Shown in pieces: positions 50,882 through 61,500 of a stretch of 64,000 nt of DNA. The position numbers were made by a program, and so were the translations under genes. This DNA is from Nitzschia sp. DOCU1 (Eukaryota > Bacillariophyta > Bacillariophyceae > Bacillariales > Bacillariaceae): contig OX595996.1 in assembly GCA_951394045.1 (NCBI GenBank), forward strand, positions 62,001-126,000. The letters are read 5' to 3'. Below the pieces are notes generated by a model. That model searched no databases, was not told where the DNA came from, and saw only the letters and a program-made list of their open reading frames with translations. The first letter of the stretch is position 1. Every line of letters begins with the position of its first letter.

Positions 50882-53803
50882 ATGGTATTTGCAAGGAAGA
50901 TTGTTGCGCTGAGTGCTCTGCTACTAAACCTGGCCGTGGCTGTTGCTGAGAGCAAGTCAAAGACTACTGTAAGTGATAAGGATTGTGGCATGTTGCTCGT
51001 GATGCCAGCAGTCCAGTTAACCTTTTGCTGATGCTTGCTTGATCTTCCTGTTTCTTTGCAACAAAAAACAGCACACTTATCATCGTGGCCGTCGCTTGGC
51101 CCAAACAGTAGAGTGCTTTCTGCACAAGGTCAACATTCAGTATCTCGATCAAACCGACGATGACAGGTGGGAGTGCGAGCTTCAAGGCGCCGATGCCGCC
51201 AGTTCTGGACGCATCTTGGTGGACGTGGAGGGGCTGGACTTTGGAGACTTTGACGGCGATGGAGCTGAAGCGATTACTTTGTTAGCCGAAGGAGCCGTCA
51301 TTCAGGATGGAAAGTTGAAAATCCCAAAGGGATCCACCCAGCATTTCAAGAAAGAGGGAGGACGACGTGGGTCCTCGGCCGGTGGCAGGGCCAATGGGGC
51401 AGCGAAAGGCGATGCGCAACAGAACCGTCAGTTGGCACCCGTCGCGGGCACTCGCAAAGTTTTAGCCGTTCGGGTTAGTGCCAAAGATGCCACAACGACT
51501 TCCAGCACAACGGAGATCAGCAACAAGATCTTTGGAACCTCCGGTGACACGTCGAACCTCAAGGAACGCATGGAAACTTGCTCGTATGGCCAGGTGATGA
51601 TCGAACCCTTCTCAGGCACTGTCAACGGCAAGTCGATCACCGACGGCGTTTATCAAGTCAAAATTTCCTCAAAAGTCAAAGATCAACCTGATGCAGATGT
51701 TAGAAACGCCGTGCTTTCCAAACTGCAAAGTGACTTCGGCATGCAGGATTTAACCAGCACTTTTGATCACGTCATGCTGTGTTTGCCAGCTGGAACTACA
51801 GGAGGTTGGATTGCATATGGTGAGTGGGTGCACAAGAGAGGCAACCAAAACTTCGTGCTCAATGGAGGGCCTAACCGTACTTCTTCCCATTCCAGGATAT
51901 CTCAATTGGTATTTGACCGTATACAACAACGAATGGTGCAACTATCCGTCGGGCCAAGTCCACGAGGTAAGAAAAGCACGTGCCGGCCTGGTAGCGTTTC
52001 TTTTTTGCATTCTGTCGTCACACTGACATTTTTTTCTTCTAGATCGGACATAACCTGGGCCTGCATCATGCCGGCGAAGGAGGCGTCGAATATGCTGATC
52101 AGACCGGCTTGATGGGATACAGTTATGGCCAAGATACCACCAGGATGTGCTACAACCCGGCCAAAAGCTGGCAACTTGGGTGGTACCCTTCGCGTAGCCT
52201 TTCCTTGGATCTCGCCAATCAAGGACCTTTCACTGGGGATCTGATTGGTATCGTCGACTACCAGATTACCGGAGCTGCCGGGAAATACGTGACAGTGCAA
52301 GTAGTCCCAGTTGTTCCTGGTGCAATCCCCATCTATGTTGGCTTCAATCGCCAAGCCGGCTTCAACATAGATACCCAAGAAGGACGAAACCAGGTGACGG
52401 TCACGTCGCAGCCAGCAAACCATAAGTCCCAGCTCCTTGCAAAGCTTTCGTCTGGCGGACAGCTCACTCTCAACAACTTTTGGTACAGCGCCCCTCTCAT
52501 TATCCAAGTCAATTCAATTTCCACCGCGGGAAGTCCTTCAATGGCCAATGTGAACATCTACCTTAACGGCTGCAGCAGCAATGCAGACTGCTCAGATGGT
52601 GATGCATGTCTTGTGGGCACTTGTGGCCCTTTTGGCACGTGTTCCTACTCCTGGGTGGGGACTTCATGCCCAGGAAACTTTATCATGGACTTGACTACGG
52701 ATGACTGGCCCGGAGAAACGTCGTGGAAAGTTCAAGATATGTGTGATGGAGGGCGCACCGTCGAATCAGGAGGACCCTATGGTAGCAAATCAACGAGGTA
52801 TACGAGGTCGACAACTCTTGGCCAATCTTGGTTCCGTGTAACCGTTTCGGATAGCGACGGTGACGGCCTTGGTGGTTCACCCAACGGATCATTCGAAGCT
52901 ACGTTCGATGGCTTGGCAGTTGCTGTCGGCACGGGTAACTTCGGTTTCCAAATTGTCGGGGAGTTTGGAACTCCATGCCCCACTCCAGCACCTCTTACCC
53001 CCGCTCCTGTCACTCCAGCTCCAGTTACTCCAGCTCCTGTCACGCCCGCTCCTGTGACTCCCGCTCCTGAAACTCCAGCTCCTGTCACGCCCGCTCCAGT
53101 TACCCCCGCTCCTGTAACTCCAGCTCCCGTTACGCCCGCTCCAGTCACTCCTGCCCCTGTTACTCCGGCTCCTGAATCTCCTGCCCCGGTCACGCCCGCT
53201 CCCGTCACGTCCGCTCCTATAACTCCAGCTCCTGTAACTCAGGCTCCCGTCACGCCCGCTCCTGTAACTCCTGCTCCGGTCACTCCTGCTCCAGTTACTC
53301 CTGCTCCGGTCACTCCTGCCCCTGTAACTCCAGCTCCTGTCGCAGCAACCTGGCAGACAATCTTTACGGACGATTTTGAAGCCGGCTTTACCATATTCCA
53401 GAGCGCCGACAATAAGAAATGCAAAATCTCCACAGGCAAATACCAAGGGACGAACAGTCTGGAAGTCAAAGACGGCAAGTCCACTTCGTACGCCTATACT
53501 GCCTCGAGCCATGACGTCTCGGCCTTTACCAAAGTCCGTGCGAGCTTTTATTATTATACGGAAAACGTGGATGCCAACGAGAAGTTTTACATCGAATGGA
53601 GTTCGAATAATGCCGATTGGGTCCCAGCGGGCATCTTCAACTTTGGCACTCCCCCTTTCACGCAAAATAAAGTATGGCAGCCTGCAACTGTCGAATGGGA
53701 TCTTGGAGGGGCAACAGCGTTGAATCTTCGCCTTCGTTCCGCCTTTAGCGAGGGCAAGGAAAAGGTCTTATTTGACGAATTCCGGCTGGAAGGCTGGCCT
53801 TGA
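50882..53803 (+). CDS. secreted gametolysin-like metalloprotease (peptidase M11), copy A, 888 aa, 4 exons
   Basis: Exons 50882-50968, 51072-51819, 51896-51966 and 52043-53803; introns of 103, 76 and 76 nt, all GT-AG. Exon 1 is almost exactly the signal peptide (ARKIVALSALLLNLAVAVAES). A propeptide-like part follows, then the M11 domain with the zinc site HEIGHNLGLHH, formed only after splicing because an intron falls right after HE, and GLMGYSYG (the Met-turn). Next come a Cys-rich module (CSSNADCSDGDACLVGTC), a domain with DSDGDG that may bind calcium, a TPAPVTPAP linker, and a C-terminal beta-rich domain (FTDDFEAGF, EGTNSLEV-like, FDEFRLEGW). Gametolysins of green algae cut extracellular-matrix proteins; here a cell-surface or matrix role is plausible. 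Paralogue at 58532-62917. Confidence 0.88.
52980..53345 (+). repeat. TPAPV linker repeat in M11 copy A
   Basis: About 24 tandem 15-bp units encoding TPAPV or close variants (ETPAP, ESPAP, TSAPI). Codons vary (ACT/ACC/ACG, CCA/CCT/CCC), so the repeat is not a fresh DNA expansion. It gives a stiff Pro-rich spacer between domains. Confidence 0.85.
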
Positions 53804-54086
53804 ATACTGAGTAGTATCTTTTTGTCTGTAAAAGCGTAGCAAACGCCGATGGAACCTCGTAAAACAGCCCCTAAACTGGAGTGACTTTGTAGCATCTGTA
53901 AAAGGGCTGCCGTCTTGAAAAGATTGCTCTGATGATGAGACGACAACGACAATGCATCGCCATCGGGCCATTGATGGAAGGAACTCGTCCTCACAATTTG
54001 GCGGTATGTCATTTGCCTCTACAGCACCATACGCAAGCGTTCGGTTGCATTTTCTTGAGCTCGCGATATTTTTCCGCGATATGGTA

Positions 54087-54312
54087 TTATGGTTCCAATC
54101 TTTCCGGAAACGGAAAAACTTTTTTTTATTTTTCCCCCGACATGACCCGAAGCCGAAATCTTTTCGATCGCCAGATCGCCGGGCGAGCTTCGGATTGGAG
54201 GGAAAATCATGGTCCAACGCGTAGATAAGTCCCGTAGACCATAGTAGAAAACTGAACGTCGGCTTTCGTTTTCCGTTTAGCCCCTCACGAAATTGGCGAC
54301 GATGACGAATAA
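54087..54312 (+). repeat. left TIR of mariner-like element
   Basis: 226 bp, about 93-95% identical by eye to the reverse complement of 57358-57581, with one 1-bp indel. Ends in GACGATGACGAATAA. Confidence 0.85.
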
Positions 54313-54341
54313 TCACCAATCTACCTGCATTGTACTACAAT

Positions 54342-55463
54342 ATGGACATCAACGACCACGGAGGGTACTACCATCGAGGTAGTGCCTACGGGATTGACAA
54401 ACGAATGGCAGTCATCGAGGCCTTTTTGGATCGTCAAAAGGCCGACGTTGACATGGACGAAGAAATTGAACAAGATGGACGCAGCTTTGGGGCGCTCCAC
54501 ATACGGGAGGTGGCGGCGGATTGTCGTGTTGGCGTCAGGTTTGCTTACAACGTTGTTCAGGAGTATTTGGCTCTTGGCTATGTGAGGGAGCCTAGCGAAT
54601 ACCAAGAAGAATTGAAGGAAATAAGACAACAATACACTAAACTTGGGCCCGAGGAATCTTTGGTCCTCCTGGCACTTCGCTGTGAGAACGACCAGCAATT
54701 GTTGACTGACTACCAGCGGGGCCTCCAGCTGGCAACTGGGACAGTTGTTTGCGCAACGACAATCGACAACTTCTTTAAAAAGAGGTTCGAGCACAAGGGA
54801 AGTCTGAGGAAATCGTCGATGGTTCCACTGGATAAGTGGAAGCCTTCCAATATCCAGGCGTATCACGAGTTCATGCGGACGATCGCTTCGTTGCCCCGAC
54901 ACGACAAGTTTCACTTCATCGACGAGAAGCATATCGTGAACAAAGATTGTTACAACAATAGGGTTCGTGCCGACCCTATCACAGGGGCGGTTCGGTGCAT
55001 TCTGGTGTCGGGAAACTTTCGCCGGGCCTACAACATGATTGCGATCATACGATGCAATCAGGTGGGACCACCAATGCACTACAGCATTGGTGAAGAAAAC
55101 GGCACTGCCGCGAATTTCACGGCCTACATCGAGTACTTGCTGGAAATTGGCTGGTTCCAGCCATACGATGTTCTTATTCTCGACAACGCAGCAATCCACT
55201 CAGGCGCCGAAGCTGCCATCGTCGCCGACCTTTTGTGGGAGGTTAGGAGGGTTGTGGTAGTTCCCTTGCCCACCAGGGCACCGGAACTAAACCCCATCGA
55301 GCTAGTTTTTCACATTCTGGCCTGCCGCTTGCGCCAGAATCGGTACTTTAGCAACGGAATCGTGAACGCGGCGACGATTTCGGTGCCGAACCAGGTGCAA
55401 GAGATCGTCACTACGATCACCGCCAAAACGGTGATCGACTGCGCCATTCACTGCGGGTATTAG
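54342..55463 (+). CDS. Tc1/mariner-family DDE transposase, 373 aa
   Basis: The ATG at 54342 is the first in frame. An N-terminal helix-turn-helix-like part (FGALHIREVAADCRVGVRFAY) precedes the catalytic domain. The acidic residues are Asp in FHFIDEKHI, Asp in VLILDNAAIHSG and Glu in PELNPIELVF. There are 38 residues between the second Asp and the Glu, longer than the 34 of classical Tc1/mariner. The frame is intact and the catalytic triad complete. It would bind the long terminal repeats and move the element by cut and paste into TA sites. The ends and the TA duplication fit this assignment. Confidence 0.88.
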   Translation: MDINDHGGYYHRGSAYGIDKRMAVIEAFLDRQKADVDMDEEIEQDGRSFGALHIREVAADCRVGVRFAYNVVQEYLALGYVREPSEYQEELKEIRQQYTKLGPEESLVLLALRCENDQQLLTDYQRGLQLATGTVVCATTIDNFFKKRFEHKGSLRKSSMVPLDKWKPSNIQAYHEFMRTIASLPRHDKFHFIDEKHIVNKDCYNNRVRADPITGAVRCILVSGNFRRAYNMIAIIRCNQVGPPMHYSIGEENGTAANFTAYIEYLLEIGWFQPYDVLILDNAAIHSGAEAAIVADLLWEVRRVVVVPLPTRAPELNPIELVFHILACRLRQNRYFSNGIVNAATISVPNQVQEIVTTITAKTVIDCAIHCGY

Positions 55464-56021
55464 TAGAATAGCCTGCTGGGTAACAATATATAGTCTACGA
55501 TACAATGCTCAATAACGAAAATAGATTCTTTCATAATGTTATTACATAGTAATCACTACGCTTCACCGTCATCGTAAGCATTGGCAAAAGTTGATTCTAC
55601 CACATTGTCGATCGTAACTAATAGTCATATAATATGCTAGCATCAAGAATCCTGAAAGTGTAGTACTAATATTGTTATTCTGTAGTTATTAATATGCTAG
55701 TTTTGAGCCGACTTGCGTGGAAAATCCACCCAAGCCGAAGTTTCTCAAAGCTAACATTGAAGTTTCTCAAAGCTAACATGTCGTAGTGCTCTTCTCCTAC
55801 CATTCAGTCTTTTCATCGTCGGATTCCTGATCGCGTTCATCATCTTTGTCCTCGGGGTCTTGGCCTAGCGGAAGTTCCTTGTCGTGCTGCTGCGCTTCAG
55901 ACTTGCCGTACACAATCTCCGGCGATTCTTCTTCACCCGAAGAAATTCCGGAGTCGCTGCAGCAGAGGTCAATCGGATTGTGCCGATTGCGATGATTTAG
56001 CTTTCTAATCTTTCTTGGACG
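55464..56021. other. spacer inside mariner-like element between convergent genes
   Basis: Holds the 3' ends of the transposase and of the coiled-coil gene. A short direct repeat (AAGTTTCTCAAAGCTAACAT, twice near 55740-55780) was noted. No gene. Confidence 0.5.
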
Positions 56022-57368
56022 CTACGGGGGCCCTGCTGCCGCCGCCGAAAGCACCGTTTCAGGTGAAACCGAAGCGATTTGCGTTGGCGTTTCAGGTGGA
56101 GGCGACGACTGCATTTGTTGGGGTGGAGGCTCCTTGTAGCACTCCAGAACACTAGTCACCACCTTACCTGTTCCCTCGTGGATGTAGACATCCATACCCG
56201 TAATAGTATCCCGGGTACGAACATATCCACCGGGAACTTGAATAGGCGGGGACGCCACGACCTGGGCAGAGGATGCTGGTTGTTGACTGTTGTTCATCTG
56301 CGGGACAGGTGCGGTAGGACGACGTGTACTCGTGGACGATGCCGCCGAAGGCATCTGGGTGAGGGTCTGTTGGACCCAGACCGGAGGATAGTTAGCCAAG
56401 GAATCGGGACCACCCCCGACACTTGGAAAGGTACCGCCTTGACTAGCAGCGACAGCAGCTGCATTTTGGAACGCCGAAGCTTGATTGATGCGTTCCTTCG
56501 ATGTTCCAATGTTGCGACGGTGTTCCTCGCCTTTGAGGAAAGCGCGATTACGAGCAATCGCCTTCATGCATTTGGCACGATGGGCGTGCACTTGTTTCTT
56601 GACCTCGCCCTCTGCCTCTTTGACCTCGATGGCCTTGCGCTTGAGGGACTCAACTCGCTGCAGCTCCACCTCCTTCTGACGTACCTTAAGCTCCTCCTTT
56701 CGCACGGATGCTTGAACTTTCATTTCGTTTTGCCTATTTAGCTTCTTCTGTAGAACGTCTTGTTGTTGCAGAAGTTGCTTAAGGACTTTTCCCTTGTCGG
56801 CCACCTCAGACTTGAGCAGCTGGTGTTGGTCCGACAAGACCGCCAACTTACCCTCGGCAGCATTTTTTTGTGCGACCACTTTGCTGTTGGCCAGCTGGCA
56901 ATTCTTGAGCTGAGAGAGCGCATGTCGGAGCTCCGAGGCTTGGATCTTCGACGAAGACTTGAGGGTCTCGATCTGCTTTGATGACTCGAGCTGGAGCTTG
57001 ACGTAGCTGGCCTGGGCTTGGCCAACCTCCTTCTGGCGTCGTGCCTCGGCTCTAGCACGTGCAGCGTCCAGTTTGGCCTCGGCTTTGCTCTCCTGGATCT
57101 CCAAACATCCTTTCAGCTTCTTAATCTCCGAATCTTTCTTCTCACAAGCCGCCTCCCGACGGCTGAGAGCGAACGTAGATGCGGTCCGATGCTGGCGTAG
57201 TTGGTCTTGAAGCCTGCGGACTCTTGCCCTAAGTCCTTCGATCACTCGAATGCAAGGGCTGCTGGCAGGACAGGCAGGTGCATCCACATGTTGTTCCTCG
57301 CCATTTTCGTTATGGGCCGGCTCCTCATTAGGGCCGTTGGGGTCTTGTTCGTCTTGGTTATTCATCAT
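56022..57368 (-). CDS. coiled-coil accessory protein of the mariner-like element, 448 aa
   Basis: Read from ATG 57368, which lies inside the right terminal repeat, to the stop at 56022. Residues about 40-270 are a long, charged coiled coil (LRARVRRLQDQLRQ, then repeated Glu/Lys/Leu heptads). A linker rich in Pro, Gln, Ala and Ser follows, with a C-terminal segment GYVRTRDTITGMDVYIHEGT and VTSVLECYKEPPP that looks like a small folded motif. I recognise no enzyme or DNA-binding domain. Because it lies within the element with no interruption, it is probably carried by the transposon. It might assist the transposase, or be a captured host gene. Confidence 0.7.
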   Translation of the reverse strand: MMNNQDEQDPNGPNEEPAHNENGEEQHVDAPACPASSPCIRVIEGLRARVRRLQDQLRQHRTASTFALSRREAACEKKDSEIKKLKGCLEIQESKAEAKLDAARARAEARRQKEVGQAQASYVKLQLESSKQIETLKSSSKIQASELRHALSQLKNCQLANSKVVAQKNAAEGKLAVLSDQHQLLKSEVADKGKVLKQLLQQQDVLQKKLNRQNEMKVQASVRKEELKVRQKEVELQRVESLKRKAIEVKEAEGEVKKQVHAHRAKCMKAIARNRAFLKGEEHRRNIGTSKERINQASAFQNAAAVAASQGGTFPSVGGGPDSLANYPPVWVQQTLTQMPSAASSTSTRRPTAPVPQMNNSQQPASSAQVVASPPIQVPGGYVRTRDTITGMDVYIHEGTGKVVTSVLECYKEPPPQQMQSSPPPETPTQIASVSPETVLSAAAAGPP

Positions 57369-57581
57369 CGTCGCCAATTTTGTGAGGGCTAAACGGAAAA
57401 CTAGAGCCGACGTTCAATTTTCTACTATAGTCTACGGGACTTATCTACGCGTTGGACCGTGATTTTCCCTCCAATCCGAACTTGGCCGGCGATCTGGCGA
57501 TCGAAAAGATTTTGGCTTCGGGTCATGTCGGGGGAAAAATAAAAAAAAGTTTTTCCGTTTCCGGAAAGATTGGAACCATAA
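57358..57581 (-). repeat. right TIR of mariner-like element
   Basis: Partner of 54087-54312. Its inner end encodes the first codons of the coiled-coil protein on the minus strand. Confidence 0.85.
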
Positions 57582-57583
57582 TA

Positions 57584-58531
57584 GCATTTACGGTTGACGT
57601 TATGCGACGCCCCATGTTACTTTTGTTTTGCATTTCTACCCCAGGTCGTCATGTTCAAACCTGGTAGAATTCCTTCGTTCTTTCTCGGTTGTAAGATTCC
57701 TTCGCCTTCAGCAGAACTTCCCTTCGGTACACAAATCTACCGTACTTTGCGCATTGGAGGCTCCCCCCGATCCAGGTACCCGCCCCTCCTATGTATCATC
57801 GAATATGAGATTTATCGTATTTTAATATTCTTAGTAAGTTCTTTAATCTGAAAAATGTACGTAAGAATACTAAAATTCTCCGTTCTCCAATTACAGGTTT
57901 GGCGGGTCCTACTAGGATGAGCAAACTAACAATCGTATGATTCGATACATTCATTCAAACAGAATCTACGAGAGAATCCTTTTCATCGTTAGTTCATTAT
58001 CATAAATTAGACATGGAATCTTGCGTTAAAAAAAACTAACGAAAGATTCTCACTAACCCCTTTTTGGAGATGATGAGGCCTCGCTTCTGCGCTGGGAAGG
58101 GGAACTTCGGATTCATTACATAGAGTAGTGGGAATACGGCGACCTCGTTGCAGTAGATGGGACTTTGGCCGACGCTGTTTGGATTGGACAAATGCGTCGA
58201 GTGGTTGGCTTAAATAGCCTGTTGAAGCATCTCTGCGGACTGGTGCTGCTATGCCCCTCTCTGGAGCATAAGTCTTGCGATACCGGGGTTTTTTGTACCT
58301 GTGAGGAATTGTTCGCTGATTTTGAATGAATGGGCCCTTTTGACCCCGCGTTCGCATTTCCCTCTCGCAAAAGATATTTCTGATCTTTGGCAGCAGGTCC
58401 CAACGCCATGTCTGTCCCAGCAGATATTTCGATCATTCGGCGAAGGAGCAGGCCCGAGGCTTCATCATAATTTCGGTCATCATCAGATCTGATTCGTTTT
58501 TTCACCAACACAGCAGTGAAGTAACAAGAAG
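57584..58531. other. upstream region of M11 copy B, no gene seen
   Basis: Short frames only, none with motifs. Would contain the promoter of the protease gene starting at 58532. Confidence 0.4.
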
Positions 58532-61500
58532 ATGCTGTTTGCAAAGACGACGATTGGGGTGATGCACCGTGCGCTGCTACTAGTACTAGGCCTGCTGGCC
58601 GTGGTAGTAGCTGTTGATACTAGCAACAACGATCCCGTCATCGTAAGTACTATGGAGGAGGATTGTGGCGTCTTTCACTCTTCTTCTTGTTGTTGCGCCA
58701 TCATCAGTCCTTAACCCTTTCTTGTTTCCGAATGCGTCTCTGCACTACTATCAAGCAGCATCCTCCCACTGTTCATCATCGTGGCCGTCGTCGATTGGCC
58801 CCGGCGGCACTTGAATGTTTTCTCTACAGGGTCCACATTCAGTATCTGGATCATACTACCGAGGAAAAGTGGCAGTGCGAGCTTCAGGGTGCCGATGCCG
58901 CTATGGCTGGACTCATCTTCGTGGACGTTGAAGGCTTGGATTTCGGTGACTTTGACGTTGGCGGCGCTCCTGGAGCAGCGATCACGTTGTTAGCCGAAGG
59001 CGCGGTCATTCAAAATGGCACTTTGAAAATTCTCAAGGGAGCCACCCAGCGTTTCAACAAAGTGGAACGCCGTGGACCAGCGGACAAAGCCGACGAGAAT
59101 GGGACTTCCCAACAAATGCAACAAGACCGCCGGGGGTTGGCTCCTATCATGGGCACTCGCACGGTCTTGGCCGTTCGTGTCATAGCCCCCGATGCCACAA
59201 CAACTTCGACCACAGCAGAAATTAGCGACAAGATGTTTGGGACTTCCGTTGACATTTGCAACCTGAAGGAAAGAATGCAAACTTGCTCGTATGACGAGGT
59301 TATGATCCAACCCTTTTCAGGAACGGTCAATGGCAAGTCGATCTCTTACGGCATTTATGAAGTGACCATTTCCTCAAACGTAATCGGTCAAGATAAATAC
59401 GATGTTCAAAACGCCGTGGTTACTAAGCTGATAAGTGAGTTGGGGCCCCTACCCAACCCCTTGTTCAATCACGTAGTCTTGTGCTTGCCCCCTGGAACTA
59501 ACGGAGATTGGAATGGATATGGTGAGTGCTGCTGGAGAGAAGGACACATAAAGAACAACTCGTCTCGATAGGTCTAACCTTCGTTGTTAACATGAACATT
59601 CCAGGATATTACAATTATTATTTGGCTGTCTTCAACAATGAAAAGTGCAACTATCCGTCAGGCCAAGTCCACGAGGTGAGAAGAATAAATGAAGGCTTTG
59701 TACCTTCGTTGTTCAGTCGTTTAATCGATATCTCAACAAATATTGGTTCTTCTACTAGGTCGGACATAACTTCGGTCTGCGTCATGCTACTGACGCTGGT
59801 GTTGAATATGGTGATCAAACTGGCTTGATGGGATACAGCTATCTCGACGATACTACTTGGATGTGCTTCAACCCGGCCAAGAGTTGGCAACTTGGGTGGT
59901 ACTCTTTGCGCCGCCTTTCCTTGGATCTCGCCAACCAAGGACCTGTCACCGTGGATCTGATTGGCATTGTTGACTATCAGCACACCGGAGCGAACGGGAA
60001 GTACGTGACAGTGCAAGTTGTCCCACCTGTTCCCGGTGCACCGGCCATCTATGTTGGCTTCAATCTTCAAGCCGGCTTCAATAATGAGACAAAGGAAGCG
60101 CAAAACCAGGTGACGGTTACATCGCAGCCAGTAGACAACAAGTCCCAGCTTCTTGCGAAACTTTCGTCGGGGCAGCAGCATACTGTGAACAACTTTTGGT
60201 ACGGTGACTCGCTGGTTATCAAGGTTAACTCGCTTTCTACCATTGGCAATCCTCCAACTGCTAATGTGGACGTATTCCTCAACGGCTGCAGCAGCCATGC
60301 AGACTGCACAGATGGTGACGCATGCCTTGTGGGTACTTGTGGCACATACGGTACCTGTAGCTACTCCTGGATCGGTACAACTTGCCCCGGAAGCTTCACC
60401 ATCGACCTGACTACTGATGACTATCCACAGCAAACTTCGTGGAAAGTGCAAGATCTTTGTAATGCGAGTGCTATTGTCCTATTTGGTGGCCCCTATGCAA
60501 GCACCGACAAACGGACTCACTTCGTAAGCTCAGAAATTCTCGGAAAATCGCGGTTCCGCTTGACCTTTTCAGACAGCAACGGGGACGGTCTGGCTGTTGG
60601 GATCGACGGGAGTTTCACGGCTACTTTTGATGGCTTGCCGGTTGCTGTTGGTATAGGCGATTTCGGTTCGAATGTCGTGCGCGAGTTTGGCACTACGTGC
60701 CAGATCCCAAGCTCGAAACCTAGCTTGCAGCCCAGCGACATGCCAAGCTTGCACCCTAGCGTGCAGCCAAGCAGCTCCTCGCAACAGCCCAGCTCCAACC
60801 CTAGCTTACAACCCAGCAGCTCCTCGCAACGGCCCAGCTCGCAGCCCAGCGACATGCCCCACTCGAAACCTAGCTTGCAGCCAAGCAGCTCTTCGCAACA
60901 GCCCAGCTCCCACCCTAGCTTGCAACCAAGCAGCTCCTCGCAACGGCCCAGCTCGCAGCCCAGCGACATGCCAAACTCGAAACCTAGCTTGCAGCCAAGC
61001 AGCTCCTCGCAACAGCCCAGCTCCAACCCTAGCTTACAACCCAGCAGCTCCTCGCAACGGCCCAGCTCGCAGCCCAGCGACATGCCCCACTCGAAACCTA
61101 GCTTGCAGCCCAGTGAGATGCCAAGCTCGCACCCTAGCTTGCAACCCAGCAGCTCCTCGCAACGGCCCAGCTCCCACCCTAGCTTGCAACCCAGCAGCGT
61201 CTCGAAGCAGCCCAGCTCACAACCTAGCTTGCAGCCCAGCGACATGCCAAGCTCGCACCCTAGCTTGCGACCCAGCAGCTCCTCACAACCCAGCAAGATG
61301 CCAAGCACGCACCCTAGTTTACAGCCCAGCGAGATGCCAAGCTTGCACCCTAGCTTGGAGCTCAGCGAGATGCCAAGTTCGCATCCTAGCTTGGAGCTCA
61401 GCGAGACGCCCAGCACGCATCCTAGCTTGCAGCTCAGCGCAATGCCAAGCTCGCGTCCTAGCTTGCAGCCCAGCGAGATGCCAAGCTCGCATCCTAGCTT

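Larger units (their letters stand above)
54087..57581. mobile_element. Tc1/mariner-like transposon with long TIRs and two ORFs, 3,495 bp
   Basis: Terminal inverted repeats of about 225 bp (54087-54312 and 57358-57581) begin TTATGGTTCCAATC and are flanked by TA on both sides (54085-54086 and 57582-57583), the target duplication of the Tc1/mariner group. Inside are a DDE transposase (plus strand) and a second convergent gene for a coiled-coil protein (minus strand), which typical Tc1/mariner elements lack. It inserted about 280 bp downstream of the M11 copy A stop codon, between the two M11 paralogues. Confidence 0.87.

Noticed and set aside
52777..53665. Long minus-strand frames over the M11 copy A linker.
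   Set aside because: They are the reverse reading of the TPAPV repeat, whose regular codons keep every frame open. The plus strand has the real domains and splice sites.
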